A stretch of 64,000 nucleotides of DNA from Thermoplasmata archaeon (GTDB lineage: Archaea; Thermoplasmatota; Thermoplasmata; Methanomassiliicoccales; Methanomethylophilaceae). Under the pieces are notes generated by a model. That model was not told where the DNA came from. It did no database searches and was given only the letters and a program-made list of their open reading frames with translations. Location of the stretch: the NCBI GenBank assembly GCA_015063165.1, contig SUSZ01000003.1, positions 62,001-126,000 on the forward strand, given 5' to 3'. Position numbers and translations under genes: made by a program. Of this stretch, positions 47,560-56,403 are shown piece by piece; position 1 is the first letter of the stretch; every line of letters starts with the position of its first letter.

Positions 47560-47630
47560 GAGCGGATTCTTCCCGGCGTCTGCCGAGAGAGGTCCGCTCC
47601 CCTTTTTCCGATTTCTTTTTCGGACGCATG
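47560..47630 (+). terminator. Terminator of the surface-protein gene
   Basis: GAGCGGA (47560-47566) pairs with TCCGCTC (47593-47599), followed by CCCCTTTTTCCG and a T-rich stretch. Confidence 0.5.
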
Positions 47631-47670
47631 TTTTTAACATATGAGCAGGATTCGTTCCTGGAGAAAGGAC

Positions 47671-48468
47671 ATGGGATTTCTGGACGACGTAACCAAAGCC
47701 GTGAAGACCGTCAACAAGGTGACTCGCACAATCAACAGCGTCGAGAGGGCCGGCAAGCAGGTCTCGAACACCGTGAAGAAGGCTTCAAAGGCCGTGAACG
47801 GCACCACCAAGGCCTCGACGTCCAATAAGACGGCGTCGAAGTCCGCTTCGAAGACGTCCTCAAAGCCTTCCTCCAGATCCTCCGCGAAGACAGAGGCTCC
47901 TGTGGAGCAGCCTGAGAAGACAGAGGTCCAGCTTCCTGCGAGGGACACCGAGTACAAGACCAAGGTCCGTCTGACGGAAAAATCCACCGGAGTGGTCATT
48001 GAGAGCCTTCCGATCGATATCAACGAGTTCAAGAGGCTTCCAGAAGCGGCCCTCTCCTCCCCGTTCGACACCGCTGCGCTCACCCTTCTGGCTTTCGCTT
48101 CGTTCCAGGGACGCAGGGAGCTATCCATCTCCATGCTGGAGCATCTGAGAGGCCCCGCAGGCCTGGACCAGGAGGCCATGGCCATCATCGAAGCGGAGAT
48201 CGAGAGGTGCAGCTACGCCCCGAGGTCCTATTTCGCTGGGGCCGTCCCGTCGAACGACTACACACCCTCCTCCCCCTATACCGTGGAGCTCTTCGAAGGC
48301 AACGATTCCTACCTGGAGGAAGGGTACGCCAACCTCTATGTGAGATCCAGCGGAGCCGACGACCCCAGGAGGATAGTCCTCAGGCAGACCAAGAACGGAG
48401 CATGGTACCTCTGGGACCAGGACGTCTTGGACGACGTGAAAGCTCCAGAAGGCGACGTCTGGGTCTGA
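47671..48468 (+). CDS. Protein with Ser/Lys-rich linker and DUF6935-like C-terminal domain
   Basis: A 265-residue protein. The N-terminus is an amphipathic helix (MGFLDDVTKAVKTVNKV), then a low-complexity Ser/Lys/Thr stretch (about 40-90), then a folded domain ending YFAGAVPSNDYTPSSPYTVE, YANLYVRSSGADDPRRI and GAWYLWDQDVLDDVKAP. That C-terminal pattern resembles a bacterial domain I recall as DUF6935 (family name from memory). Function unknown. I chose the ATG at 47671, after GGAGAAAGG, over one at 47641. Confidence 0.7.
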   Translation: MGFLDDVTKAVKTVNKVTRTINSVERAGKQVSNTVKKASKAVNGTTKASTSNKTASKSASKTSSKPSSRSSAKTEAPVEQPEKTEVQLPARDTEYKTKVRLTEKSTGVVIESLPIDINEFKRLPEAALSSPFDTAALTLLAFASFQGRRELSISMLEHLRGPAGLDQEAMAIIEAEIERCSYAPRSYFAGAVPSNDYTPSSPYTVELFEGNDSYLEEGYANLYVRSSGADDPRRIVLRQTKNGAWYLWDQDVLDDVKAPEGDVWV

Positions 48469-48488
48469 TAGGAACGAGGAGCTGCTTC

Positions 48489-48995
48489 TCATTCCTCTAT
48501 CGAGCGCAATTCCTTCTTAGCCCAGTCGACGCCTTTGCGGGAGGCGTGCCACAGGAGCTGCTTGGCCCTTGCGGGATTCTTCTTGACCCCTCTGCCGTCC
48601 TTATGCGCCATTCCGAGCACGGCCAAGGCCATAGGGCTGCCTTCGACCCTGCGTTCGCGAGCCATCTGGAGAACCTCCTCGTCCGGCGTGCTCTCGTCGG
48701 CCCAGAGGGCTTCAAGGAGGTCTTCCTTGGCGGCGGGCGAGCCTGCTTCGACAGACTTTTCAAGATACCAGTGGGATTTCCGGGTGTCGGCTTTCCCATC
48801 CTCGCGCTTCAGCCAGAACACGCCAATGCGCCTCTGTAGCTCGCGTATGGTGACCGGGTCCTCCGTCTTCTTCAGCATCGTCTTGCAAGTCCTTATGAGC
48901 TTGTCGATGCCTTTTGCCGTTTCCGATAGCGAAGACGTTCCTGCACGTGCAGATGTCGGAGATATCGAAAGGAATGCTATCGGTTCTCTTTTCAT
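48489..48995 (-). CDS. Sel1/TPR-like repeat protein
   Basis: A 168-residue helical protein. The C-terminal part has one clear Sel1 repeat (MALAVLGMAHKDGRGVKKNPARAKQLLWHA) and a weaker one before it (REDGKADTRKSHWYLEKSVEAGS). It may be a shortened relative of the Sel1 gene at 42.4 kb. A TATA-like TTAAAATAATAA near 49042-49050 supports transcription from there. Convergent with the DUF6935-like gene, 20 bp apart. Confidence 0.6.
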   Translation of the reverse strand: MKREPIAFLSISPTSARAGTSSLSETAKGIDKLIRTCKTMLKKTEDPVTIRELQRRIGVFWLKREDGKADTRKSHWYLEKSVEAGSPAAKEDLLEALWADESTPDEEVLQMARERRVEGSPMALAVLGMAHKDGRGVKKNPARAKQLLWHASRKGVDWAKKELRSIEE

Positions 48996-49218
48996 TTCCG
49001 GGCGTCTTCGTTGTGGCTACGCGTTCTTCTAGGGCAGATTATTATTTTAATCCCATCATTCCTTTTGTTCTCAACGCAATCGGTTTTTCAAATTGGGTAT
49101 GACTTCCGAGGGGATTTGATTCTTGGTCGAAAGGTTTCATTTGCCTCTGCCTGCAAGTCCCATCCTTTTCCGGTTTTCCTAGCAACCGCCCTATATCAGA
49201 AAGCCCTTGTCAGAAAGA
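48996..49218. other. Intergenic region without a gene
   Basis: AT-rich stretch between divergent genes. It holds the TATA-like sequence of the Sel1-like gene; no convincing reading frame or RNA was seen. Confidence 0.4.
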
Positions 49219-49671
49219 ATGACTGAAGAGATCGGACCGATGTCACTGGAGCACGTCGGAAGGTACGGAGAGATATACGCCGAAGCATTCTCAGGAGAGC
49301 CATGGAACGACCCTTGGAGGAAGGAGGGCGCCTCCGTCCATGTGAGGGAGCTTCTTGAGATGAAGACCGCCTACGGTCTCGAATACATCAATGACGGGAA
49401 GATCGTCGGATTCATTCTCGGCGGTTCGATGCTCTTCCACTACGGCAGGACGTTCGAGATAAACGACCTCGCCGTGGACCCCATCTATCAGCGCAGAGGC
49501 ATTGCGAGCAGGCTTCTAGAGAGAATGCTGACGGACCTCGAAGGGATGGGTATCGTCGGAGTGCATCTTCTGACGGCTCCGGAAGGCGTCCTTCCCGAGT
49601 TCTATGCTAGATACGGGTTTAAGATGGAGTCCAGGATAATACCCATGGGAAAGGATCTCGGAGATAGATAA
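49219..49671 (+). CDS. GNAT family N-acetyltransferase
   Basis: A 150-residue acetyltransferase. The acetyl-CoA site is DLAVDPIYQRRGIASRLLERML (motif A, QRRGIA), with VGVHLLTAPEGVLPEFYARYGF as motif B. The substrate is unknown. The ATG at 49219 is preferred; a TTG at 49207 would add four residues. Ends in TAA. Confidence 0.85.
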   Translation: MTEEIGPMSLEHVGRYGEIYAEAFSGEPWNDPWRKEGASVHVRELLEMKTAYGLEYINDGKIVGFILGGSMLFHYGRTFEINDLAVDPIYQRRGIASRLLERMLTDLEGMGIVGVHLLTAPEGVLPEFYARYGFKMESRIIPMGKDLGDR

Positions 49672-49762
49672 AGCCAGAATAGAAGAAAGGTGGCGTGGCG
49701 GCCATTTGTAAGATTGTCTGGAAACACAGAGTTTACGGCTCTCGTCAAGGCTGTCGCTGAGA

Positions 49763-50110
49763 TCAGTCGCGAAGATAATAGCTGTCCATATGACGGACGT
49801 TGTCCGGAAGGGCTTCATACGAAATGCTTTCTATCAATCTTTTGCACACCGAGTAAACGGGAACAAATACTAGGAGATCATTCGTATTACTGTTTAAGTC
49901 GCCGTAAATCTTTTTTGAAACATTGGGAACCTTAATCACAAATAGACTGAGCGGTTCGATGAATATCTTTAAAAAATCCTTTAGATTTTTACTGTGGCCG
50001 ATGTCCTTCTTTCTTTCCTCGAGTTTTTTTTTCAGACAATGCCCTGTGCAGGACATCGTCTCCAGTCGAGGAGCTCGAGTGAAACTATAGACGGGGATCT
50101 TCCAGATACC
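49763..50110 (-). CDS. Uncertain AT-rich open reading frame
   Basis: A 115-residue frame starting MGIWKIPVYS. The middle is Lys/Ile/Leu-rich (LKDFLKIFIEPLSLFVIKV) and much more AT-rich than neighbours. It matches no family I know. A TATA-like TCTTTATTGTT lies just above. It could be a remnant of a transferred gene or simply chance. The opposite strand also has an unlikely open frame. Confidence 0.25.
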   Translation of the reverse strand, partial: GIWKIPVYSFTRAPRLETMSCTGHCLKKKLEERKKDIGHSKNLKDFLKIFIEPLSLFVIKVPNVSKKIYGDLNSNTNDLLVFVPVYSVCKRLIESISYEALPDNVRHMDSYYLRD

Positions 50111-50193
50111 CATTCTGAACAATAAAGACGTCAGGGGTTGTCGCCCTTAGCCACTGTATCCTGTATTCGTTTTTGGCTTCCGAACACATCTAC

Positions 50194-50385
50194 TATATAA
50201 AACTTAGTTAGTGGGCCCGCCCGGGTTTGACACCCGACGGGCCAGCGATCGGGATACAGGGGGCAACGTGGTCCGGAAAACGCCTGTTGGAGCTGTTGTG
50301 GGGAACTGTCAGAAGGCAGGATGCAGGCCCTGGTGGGACGGGGTCGGGATGAGATGCGACCAAATCATCCAAACAGAACCATGAA
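50194..50385 (+). ncRNA. Possible non-coding RNA with TATA box and tRNA-minihelix-like hairpin
   Basis: The strong TATA box TATATAAAA (50194-50202) precedes a GC-rich stretch with no reading frame. 50214-50243 folds as GGCCCG-CC-CGGGT-TTGAC-ACCCG-A-CGGGCC, 11 paired positions, resembling a tRNA acceptor/T-arm minihelix. I could not match it to SRP RNA, RNase P RNA or a tRNA. It could be a small RNA or the scar of a deleted tRNA. Confidence 0.25.
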
Positions 50386-50533
50386 ATTAACGTAGATAAC
50401 GATATTCTGTTAACTCCTTTAACTCTTTAACAGGCGGCTGCGGCAGGAACCGGCCAGAGGAGGAGCAAAATGGGCTGGAAGCGACGCGCCACGAAGAAGG
50501 GCGGGACGGCGGAGGGCCCGCCGCCGTGGTTTG

Positions 50534-50556
50534 CCCGCCGGGGCCTCCCCGGCGGG
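50534..50556 (-). terminator. Strong hairpin after the GC-rich LRR gene
   Basis: CCCGCCGGGG-CCT-CCCCGGCGGG, a perfect 10-bp all-G/C stem 6 bp past the stop at 50563. Confidence 0.6.
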
Positions 50557-50562
50557 ATGGTC

Positions 50563-53500
50563 TCAGGAGGTCTGGGCGAGGACCTTGCCGGATCCCTCGA
50601 ACGTCTTGCCTGCCAGAGTGGAGGCGGACACGGCGATCCTGCCGCCGTCCGGGTCCATGAAGGTGTACCCGAAGAAGGCCTTGGGATCGACGCTCGACAG
50701 GCCGTCCCCGAAGACAGCCTTCTCCAGGCAGTTCCCAGTGAAGGCCCCGTACCCTATGCTGGTCGCGGACGAGAGGTCCGCCAGCGTCAGGGCGCAGCCG
50801 TAGAAGGCGTGCCTGCCGATGCTGACGACCCCGCTGAGGTCGGCGTTCGTCAGCCCGGAGCATCCGCTGAAGGCGCTCTCGCCGATCTGCGTGGCCGTCT
50901 CCAGGCCGATGAACCATAGGGACCTGCAGTTGGCGAAGGCGTACGCGCCCACGCTGCCGCAGCCGTCCATCACCGCGATCTCCAGCCCCTGGCAGTTCGC
51001 GAACGACTTGAAGCCGATGTCTACCGTGCTGAACACGGACGAGATGGAGCCGTCTCCCATGAAGGCCTTGGCGCCCACGGAGGCGACCTTCCAGCCGAAC
51101 CCCAGGTACTTCACGCTGTCGGGGATGTAGAGCTTGTCCACCGTGGCCCCGTCGGCGAACCCTATCAGGACGACCTCCTTCGCATCGGCGCTCTCGGTTA
51201 TCCTGTAGGAGTAGTCTCCCGCGCGGAAGGTCCCGCCGGCTGCGGGCACGTACACCTCCAGGCTGGAGCTGTCCCTGCCGGTGAACTTGTGGCTCCTCAT
51301 GTCGACGGTGTAGCCTTCAGAAGCGCTGCCGTCCTCCCAATGGAAGGCGCACCCGGAGAACGAGTCCGGCTCGGCTGACAGCATGAAGCCGGGGAACACG
51401 ACGTAGTCGAGCGAGGAGCATCCGGAGAACGCTCCGCCGCCGACTTGGGTCGGCTCCACGCCGTCCCGGTCCTCGAACTTCAGCACCTCCAGGGTGCTGC
51501 CGGAGAAGGCGCCCTCGCCTATCCTGGTGACCGAGGCGGGAATGCTGACGTAGCGGAAGTAGGATATCGGCCCGCTGTCGTGGTCCGCCTTGAGGGCCGC
51601 GCCGGCGTCCTTGAACGCCCCCGCGGCGATCTCCGTGACGGTGGAGGGTATCACCAGCCTCTGCTTCGAGGCCGGGAACTTGAGGAGGACGCTGGCATCC
51701 TTGTCGTAAAGCACTCCGGCGATCGAGGAGTAGGCCGCGTTGCTGGAGGAAATCTCCACGGACCTGAGGTGCGGGCTGTCGAGTGCCCCGTCGCCGATGG
51801 TCGCGACCGTGTCGCCGATGGACACAGAAGTGACGGTGGCGCATCCCGCGAAGGCTGAGTCGGCGATCGAGGTCGGCGCATAGGACTCGCCACCGTCCTC
51901 CACGGAGGAGGGGACGGACAGCGATTCAGGAGACCCCTCGAATCCCACGGCGGACACCTCTCCGTCGGACACTATGCGGTAGACTACGGAGTCCACGACG
52001 AAGGTCAGGGAGCGCTCCCCGAAGACCGCGGTGGCGGTCATGGGCCCGGTTACCTGGACGGAGGGGACCTCCCAGCGGAGGAACACGGGCATGGAGTCCT
52101 CCCCGGGAGCCGCAGGAGTGGCCTCGACGGCCTCGTCCCCGACGTGGAGGACGCCGCCCTCGGCGTACACCGGCGCCCTGTAGGGGGCGACGACCGAGCC
52201 CTTCGAGACGGTGCCGCTCCCCTCGACGCTTATGGCGACCTCGTAGGACCTCTCGGCCGCCACGATGCTCGATGCGATCAAGCAGCCGCCGGCGATAGCG
52301 GTCTCCCCGTCGGGGAGGGGGACTCCGTCCATCGTCCATCCGGAGAACGAGTACGCGTAGCGCCCGTCGTCCTGAGGGACGGAGTTGGTCAGCCTGATCC
52401 CTCCTAACGCCAGGCTCGTGCCGTCCACTACTGCGACGGTCCCGGACGGGACCCTGAACGACATGCTCGTCGAGCTCCCGCTCGCCTTGGCCACGACGAC
52501 CTCGACACTGATCTTCTCGTCCGAGACGGGCGTCCTGTCGAACACCGCCGTGAGGGCCGTGTCCGTCCCTGTGGCCCCGTCCACGAGGCCGGAGGCCTCC
52601 CAGCGGACGAAGCTGTAGACGTACGCGTCCGCCTCGGCGGGCTCGGCGGCGACCTCCGTGCCTCCCACGACTATCGTCGCGGAGGACATGTCCTCCGGCA
52701 GGGCGGTTCCGTAGGGGACGCCCGCGACCTCGGAGACGGAGACCGTCCCGTAGCCGTACGGGGACGCGGAAACCTGCACGGGATACGCCCTGGCGGCGGC
52801 GTCGAACACGGCGGTGTAGGACGCCTCCTTCACGGCGGGCCCGGGCTCTGGGCTCCATCCCGCGAACTCGTACGTGAACCGGTCGGTGGGCTCCTTTGTC
52901 AGGCCGTCGTGCGACGGCGTCTCGCCCTTCCTGACGAAGGTCGTATCGACGAGCGCCCCTGAGTCGTCCATCCATGACGTCTCGAACGACTCGTACAGCT
53001 TCCTGTCTCCGTCGCCGGTGAACGTCCTCCCCTTCAGCGAGCCGGCGTCGGCGGACAGCTGCTCGGAGCCGCTGTAGAAGGACACCGTGAAGGCCATGTT
53101 GACGACCGACTCCAGAGCGTCGGAGAACCTGACGTGCTTCAGAGCGTCGCACTGGTATAACGCGCTGTCCCCTATCGTCGTTGAGGACGACATATCGACA
53201 TACTCCAGGGAGCCGCATCCGAGGAAGGCGCCCCTCCCCACGGAGGTCGCCTCGGGGAGGTCAACGGTCTGGAGGGAGCCGCACATGTAGAAGGCGTTCG
53301 CCCCCACGGAGGTCGCCTCGGGGAGGTCAACGGTCTGGAGGGAGCCGCATACGAGGAAGGCCCCGTACCCCACGGATACCACCGTCCAGGTGGACCCGTT
53401 GAAGTCGAAGGACCCGGACAGCTCGGCGGGGCTGCCCGAATGGCCGACGATCTCGACCTCGTAGGAGTCGAGGTCCGTCACCCTGCACACGAGCTCTCCC

Positions 53501-54831
53501 CCTCCGTCCGGGCTGGCGACGCTGAAATTCACGCCCAGCTTCCCGTCGACGATCCTAAGGAACGTCCCTCCCCTGAGCGAGTCGGCGTCGGCGGCCAGCA
53601 GCTTGTTCGCTCTGTAGAATGACACCGAGAAGGCGTCTCCCCCCACTGATTCCAGCGCGTCGGAGAACTCGACGTACGCCAGCGCGCCACAGCCGTAGAA
53701 GGCGCTGTCCCCTATCGTCGTTGCGGATGACACATCGACATACTCCAGGGAGGCGCATCCGTAGAAGGCGCTGTCCCCTACGGAGGCTATCCTGAAAATG
53801 TACGCCTCTTTCAAGGAGGCGCACTGGTAGAAGGCGAAGTCCCCCAGATCGGTGACATCGGACAGGTAGACGTACTCCAGGGATCCGCACTGGTAGAAGG
53901 CGTGGTCGCCCACAGAGGTCGCCCTGTATGTGTGCACCTCTTTCAAGGAGCCGCACTGGTAGAAGGCGTGGTCGCCCACAGAGGCCGCATCGTACAGGTA
54001 TGCGAACTCTATGGAGCCGCATCCGGCGAATGCGTACTTCCCCACGGATGCCACGGTCCAATCCGATCCCATATAGCTGACGGTCCCGGAGATCTCGGCG
54101 GGGCTCCCTTCGAAGCCGACGATCTCGACCTCGTGCGAGGAGCGGTCCGTCACCCTGTACAGGATGTCGCCTTTCCCGTCAGAGCTGGCAGCGCTGAACG
54201 ACTCGTACAGCTTCCTGTCTCCGTCGCCGGTGAACGTCCTCCCCCTGAGCGAGCCGGCGTCGGCGGCCAGCTGCTCGGAGCCGCTGTAGAAGGACACCGA
54301 GAACGCGAAGACCCCGACCGACTCCAGCTCGTCGGAGAACCTGGCGAACATCAGCGCGTCGCTGCTTTGGAAGGCGTGGTCCCCCACGGAGGTCGCCGAG
54401 CGCAGGTCCGCGGTCGTCAGGGAGTCGCAGTCGAAGAAGGCGGCCTCCCCCACGTAGGTGGCCGAGGGCAGGTCCGCGGTCGTCAGGGATCTGCAGGCGC
54501 TGAAGGCGTTGCCCCCCACGTAGGTGGCCGAGGGCAGGTCCGCGGTCGTCAGGGATCTGCAGCTGCTGAGGGCGTAGTCCCCCACGGACACGACCGTCCA
54601 TTCGGCCCCGCCGTAGCTCACCGTGCCATACACATGCTCGGGGCTGCCCACGTAGCCGGTTATCTCGACCTGGTGCGAGCCCTCGTCCGCCACCTCGTAT
54701 ACGATGCCGTCTACAGTGAACGCTTCGGCGCCCTCCGCGACGGAGACAGCCACGAGGGCCGCGACCAGGGCCAGTGCGAGCGCGAGGAGCGCCCGGGCGC
54801 CGCCCGGATGATTGAATGAATCGTCTTTCAT
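50563..54831 (-). CDS. Giant GC-rich BspA-like LRR surface protein with InlB-type repeats
   Basis: A 1422-residue exported protein. A signal peptide/anchor lies at about 12-35 (ALLALALALVAALVAVSVAE). LRR_5 repeats of 22 residues (SLTTADLPSATYVGGNAFSA) fill about 40-640 in three blocks. About 650-1000 hold InlB B/Flg_new-like repeats (YEFAGWSPEPG, YSFVRWEASG, YSFSGWTMDG), then another LRR region to the end. No C-terminal anchor is seen. GC content is clearly higher than neighbours, with heavy use of GCC/GCG/CGG-type codons, suggesting a different origin. A TATA-like CGTATTATCT (about 54856-54865) gives a nearly leaderless transcript. Probably adhesion or host contact. Confidence 0.8.
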   Translation of the reverse strand: MKDDSFNHPGGARALLALALALVAALVAVSVAEGAEAFTVDGIVYEVADEGSHQVEITGYVGSPEHVYGTVSYGGAEWTVVSVGDYALSSCRSLTTADLPSATYVGGNAFSACRSLTTADLPSATYVGEAAFFDCDSLTTADLRSATSVGDHAFQSSDALMFARFSDELESVGVFAFSVSFYSGSEQLAADAGSLRGRTFTGDGDRKLYESFSAASSDGKGDILYRVTDRSSHEVEIVGFEGSPAEISGTVSYMGSDWTVASVGKYAFAGCGSIEFAYLYDAASVGDHAFYQCGSLKEVHTYRATSVGDHAFYQCGSLEYVYLSDVTDLGDFAFYQCASLKEAYIFRIASVGDSAFYGCASLEYVDVSSATTIGDSAFYGCGALAYVEFSDALESVGGDAFSVSFYRANKLLAADADSLRGGTFLRIVDGKLGVNFSVASPDGGGELVCRVTDLDSYEVEIVGHSGSPAELSGSFDFNGSTWTVVSVGYGAFLVCGSLQTVDLPEATSVGANAFYMCGSLQTVDLPEATSVGRGAFLGCGSLEYVDMSSSTTIGDSALYQCDALKHVRFSDALESVVNMAFTVSFYSGSEQLSADAGSLKGRTFTGDGDRKLYESFETSWMDDSGALVDTTFVRKGETPSHDGLTKEPTDRFTYEFAGWSPEPGPAVKEASYTAVFDAAARAYPVQVSASPYGYGTVSVSEVAGVPYGTALPEDMSSATIVVGGTEVAAEPAEADAYVYSFVRWEASGLVDGATGTDTALTAVFDRTPVSDEKISVEVVVAKASGSSTSMSFRVPSGTVAVVDGTSLALGGIRLTNSVPQDDGRYAYSFSGWTMDGVPLPDGETAIAGGCLIASSIVAAERSYEVAISVEGSGTVSKGSVVAPYRAPVYAEGGVLHVGDEAVEATPAAPGEDSMPVFLRWEVPSVQVTGPMTATAVFGERSLTFVVDSVVYRIVSDGEVSAVGFEGSPESLSVPSSVEDGGESYAPTSIADSAFAGCATVTSVSIGDTVATIGDGALDSPHLRSVEISSSNAAYSSIAGVLYDKDASVLLKFPASKQRLVIPSTVTEIAAGAFKDAGAALKADHDSGPISYFRYVSIPASVTRIGEGAFSGSTLEVLKFEDRDGVEPTQVGGGAFSGCSSLDYVVFPGFMLSAEPDSFSGCAFHWEDGSASEGYTVDMRSHKFTGRDSSSLEVYVPAAGGTFRAGDYSYRITESADAKEVVLIGFADGATVDKLYIPDSVKYLGFGWKVASVGAKAFMGDGSISSVFSTVDIGFKSFANCQGLEIAVMDGCGSVGAYAFANCRSLWFIGLETATQIGESAFSGCSGLTNADLSGVVSIGRHAFYGCALTLADLSSATSIGYGAFTGNCLEKAVFGDGLSSVDPKAFFGYTFMDPDGGRIAVSASTLAGKTFEGSGKVLAQTS
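53239..53350 (-). repeat. 66-bp coding repeats of the LRR gene
   Basis: CACGGAGGTCGCCTCGGGGA and the following ~25 bases occur at 53239 and 53305, 66 bp apart, one 22-residue LRR each. Similar 66-bp periodicity recurs at about 54450/54516 and 53890/53956. Confidence 0.7.
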
Positions 54832-55002
54832 GGTGACGTCTCGACCTGCGGGCAGATAATACGCTCGCCGAGACGCTCCCGCTCCTCGCGGCTCCTGGGC
54901 CGTCCGGGCCCGGATTCGGCCGCCCTAGGCCTCCGGGAAGCCCCCTCCGCTACCCGGAAGAGCCTCGGAAGGGGTTGTTTTAACTCCTAAGAACTCCATG
55001 CG

Positions 55003-55485
55003 CTACCTCTTCCGTCCCCGGCGGGCATCTGGCCATGGCGTCGGGGAGCACGGGTCCAGGACCTCGAGCCCCCCCTGCCCATGGCATCCGGGGATGCCTC
55101 CTCGCCCCCTCCTCGACGCGGACCTCCTGTCCCACACGTACCCGCCGAAGCATCCTCCGCACCGGTCCCCCTCCCAGCAAGGGTTGGACTCCCTCCAGTT
55201 GGAGCAGCCCCTCCGCAGGCATGATTTGCAGGTCCTCTCGTTCGGGTGCATCGAGAGGTTCGCGAGGGCGGGGACGTCGTGCTTCAGTTTCAGCCGTATC
55301 CCCAGCCTCTCGGCGCACTTGCAGATCTGGGAGAACATCCCGTTCGGCGCGAGGATGCCGGGAATCCTCCCCATGGGGTCGATCCTCTTCGCCTCATCCT
55401 CGGTCATCGTCCTGGAGAACGGCCTGAGGGCCTGCGTCCCGTACACGTAGCGCTCCCTCCATGCGAGCATCTCCTCGGGGAGCAT
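55003..55485 (-). CDS. Cys-rich protein of unknown function
   Basis: A 160-residue frame whose middle has ERTCKSCLRRGCSNWRESN then PCWEGDRCGGCFGGYVWD, eight Cys in a zinc-finger-like spacing. The N-terminal 85 residues (MLPEEMLAWRERYVYGTQ...) look like an ordinary folded domain. The last 40 residues are low-complexity. It ends in TAG, which is rare here; the real end may be earlier or the protein uncertain. A TATA box (CTATTTAAAG) and a perfect palindrome precede it. Confidence 0.5.
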   Translation of the reverse strand: MLPEEMLAWRERYVYGTQALRPFSRTMTEDEAKRIDPMGRIPGILAPNGMFSQICKCAERLGIRLKLKHDVPALANLSMHPNERTCKSCLRRGCSNWRESNPCWEGDRCGGCFGGYVWDRRSASRRGRGGIPGCHGQGGLEVLDPCSPTPWPDARRGRKR

Positions 55486-55502
55486 CCGCCGTGCCCCGAT
55501 CG

Positions 55503-55547
55503 CGGTCGGGAATCGGACGGTTCCCGACCGGTGCCCTCTTTAAATAG
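55503..55547 (-). promoter_or_regulatory. TATA box with perfect palindrome over the transcription start
   Basis: Minus-strand CTATTTAAAG (55547-55538) is followed by CGGTCGGGAA (55503-55512) and TTCCCGACCG (55521-55530), perfect 10-bp arms around 8 bases. The predicted start (about 55513) lies in it. Either an operator or a 5'-leader hairpin. Confidence 0.5.
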
Positions 55548-55550
55548 TTC

Positions 55551-56183
55551 CGTGGGCGGGGACAACCCCCTCCTTTTCCGACCGTCGATCCATGGAAGTT
55601 CTCTTTCCGACCGTCCGACTTCTGAGCATATCACTGTCACAGTCGCACGCGAAGCTTCGGAGACTTCACTATATGAGGATATCCACTTGGTCGGAACCTG
55701 ATCCATATCCCGGAAGAAGAAAGGAGATGGGGACTTCCTGCCTTGTTCTCTATAAATGGGCGTCTCGACGTGCACGCCTGCGAAGGAACGCACTGCCAGT
55801 CAGCAGCCGTTCTTTCGATCTCGACGAACGGAGACCGATTCAGCTCTGTAAAGCCCCCTGGCCGATGTCCGCCGACACTTTGATTTCTTGCTGAGTCGTG
55901 CATCCGCAGATGGACTTCACCCCGATCGAGGAGACTTGGGAGATGTCAGCCTACTTCGGGCTTGCGCACTCGTATTAGACCCTAAGGCCGAGGCGTGCTA
56001 AAAATTAGTTGAATGGTTTATATTCGATGTCTCGAAAATCCGCTTTCGATAGTGCCGAAAATGGAGCGGTTTCGCGACCCCTAGATCACGATTTGACAAT
56101 TCGTTTGACAATATTCCGGGTCCTCCGACCGCCGCGGCTATTCTTCCATGGCTCGCCTTTATAAATACTATAAATATTGGAAA
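55551..56183. other. Long gene-poor region
   Basis: No convincing coding frame on either strand. Visible items are two copies of TTTCCGACCGTC (about 55575 and 55603), a TATA-like CTCTATAAATG at about 55749 with no frame after it, and an AT-rich block near 56000-56030 (GGTTTATATTCG). It may be decayed sequence or hold an untranslated RNA. Confidence 0.4.
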
Positions 56184-56260
56184 TGGAGCCACTTGAGGAA
56201 TTCGAATCCCCGACCTGCTGATTACAAGTCAGCCGCACTACCGGGCTATGCAAAAGTGGC
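56184..56260 (-). tRNA. tRNA-Thr (UGU anticodon)
   Basis: Acceptor GCCACTT/AAGTGGC, discriminator U as usual for archaeal tRNA-Thr, CCA encoded. Anticodon stem GCTGA/TCAGC with loop CTTGTAA gives UGU. T-arm GGGGATTCGAATTCCTC. A TATA box (GTTATAAACGG, about 56281-56291 on the minus strand) lies about 25 bp upstream. Confidence 0.95.
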
Positions 56261-56403
56261 GTTGAAGCCTCGTATATGACCGCCGTTTATAACTCTTTCT
56301 TAGTTATTCCTGTTGCTGACACCTTACCTGCCCCTTTTCCGATATATTTAATAAAGTTAACCGCATCGCCAGCCCATCCAATCATCTATATCAAGGTGAA
56401 ATC

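Noticed and set aside
50200-50385. SRP RNA, RNase P RNA or a tRNA at the GC-rich hairpin
   Set aside because: None of the conserved core motifs of SRP or RNase P RNA, and no anticodon arm, could be found.
50470-50919. Plus-strand open frame across the start of the GC-rich island
   Set aside because: It is antisense to the LRR gene and its terminator hairpin and translates to a low-complexity Gly/Arg/Pro/Glu-rich chain.
55003-55005. TAG at the end of the Cys-rich frame as a pyrrolysine codon
   Set aside because: The frame past it is unlike protein and meets another TAG after about 25 codons.
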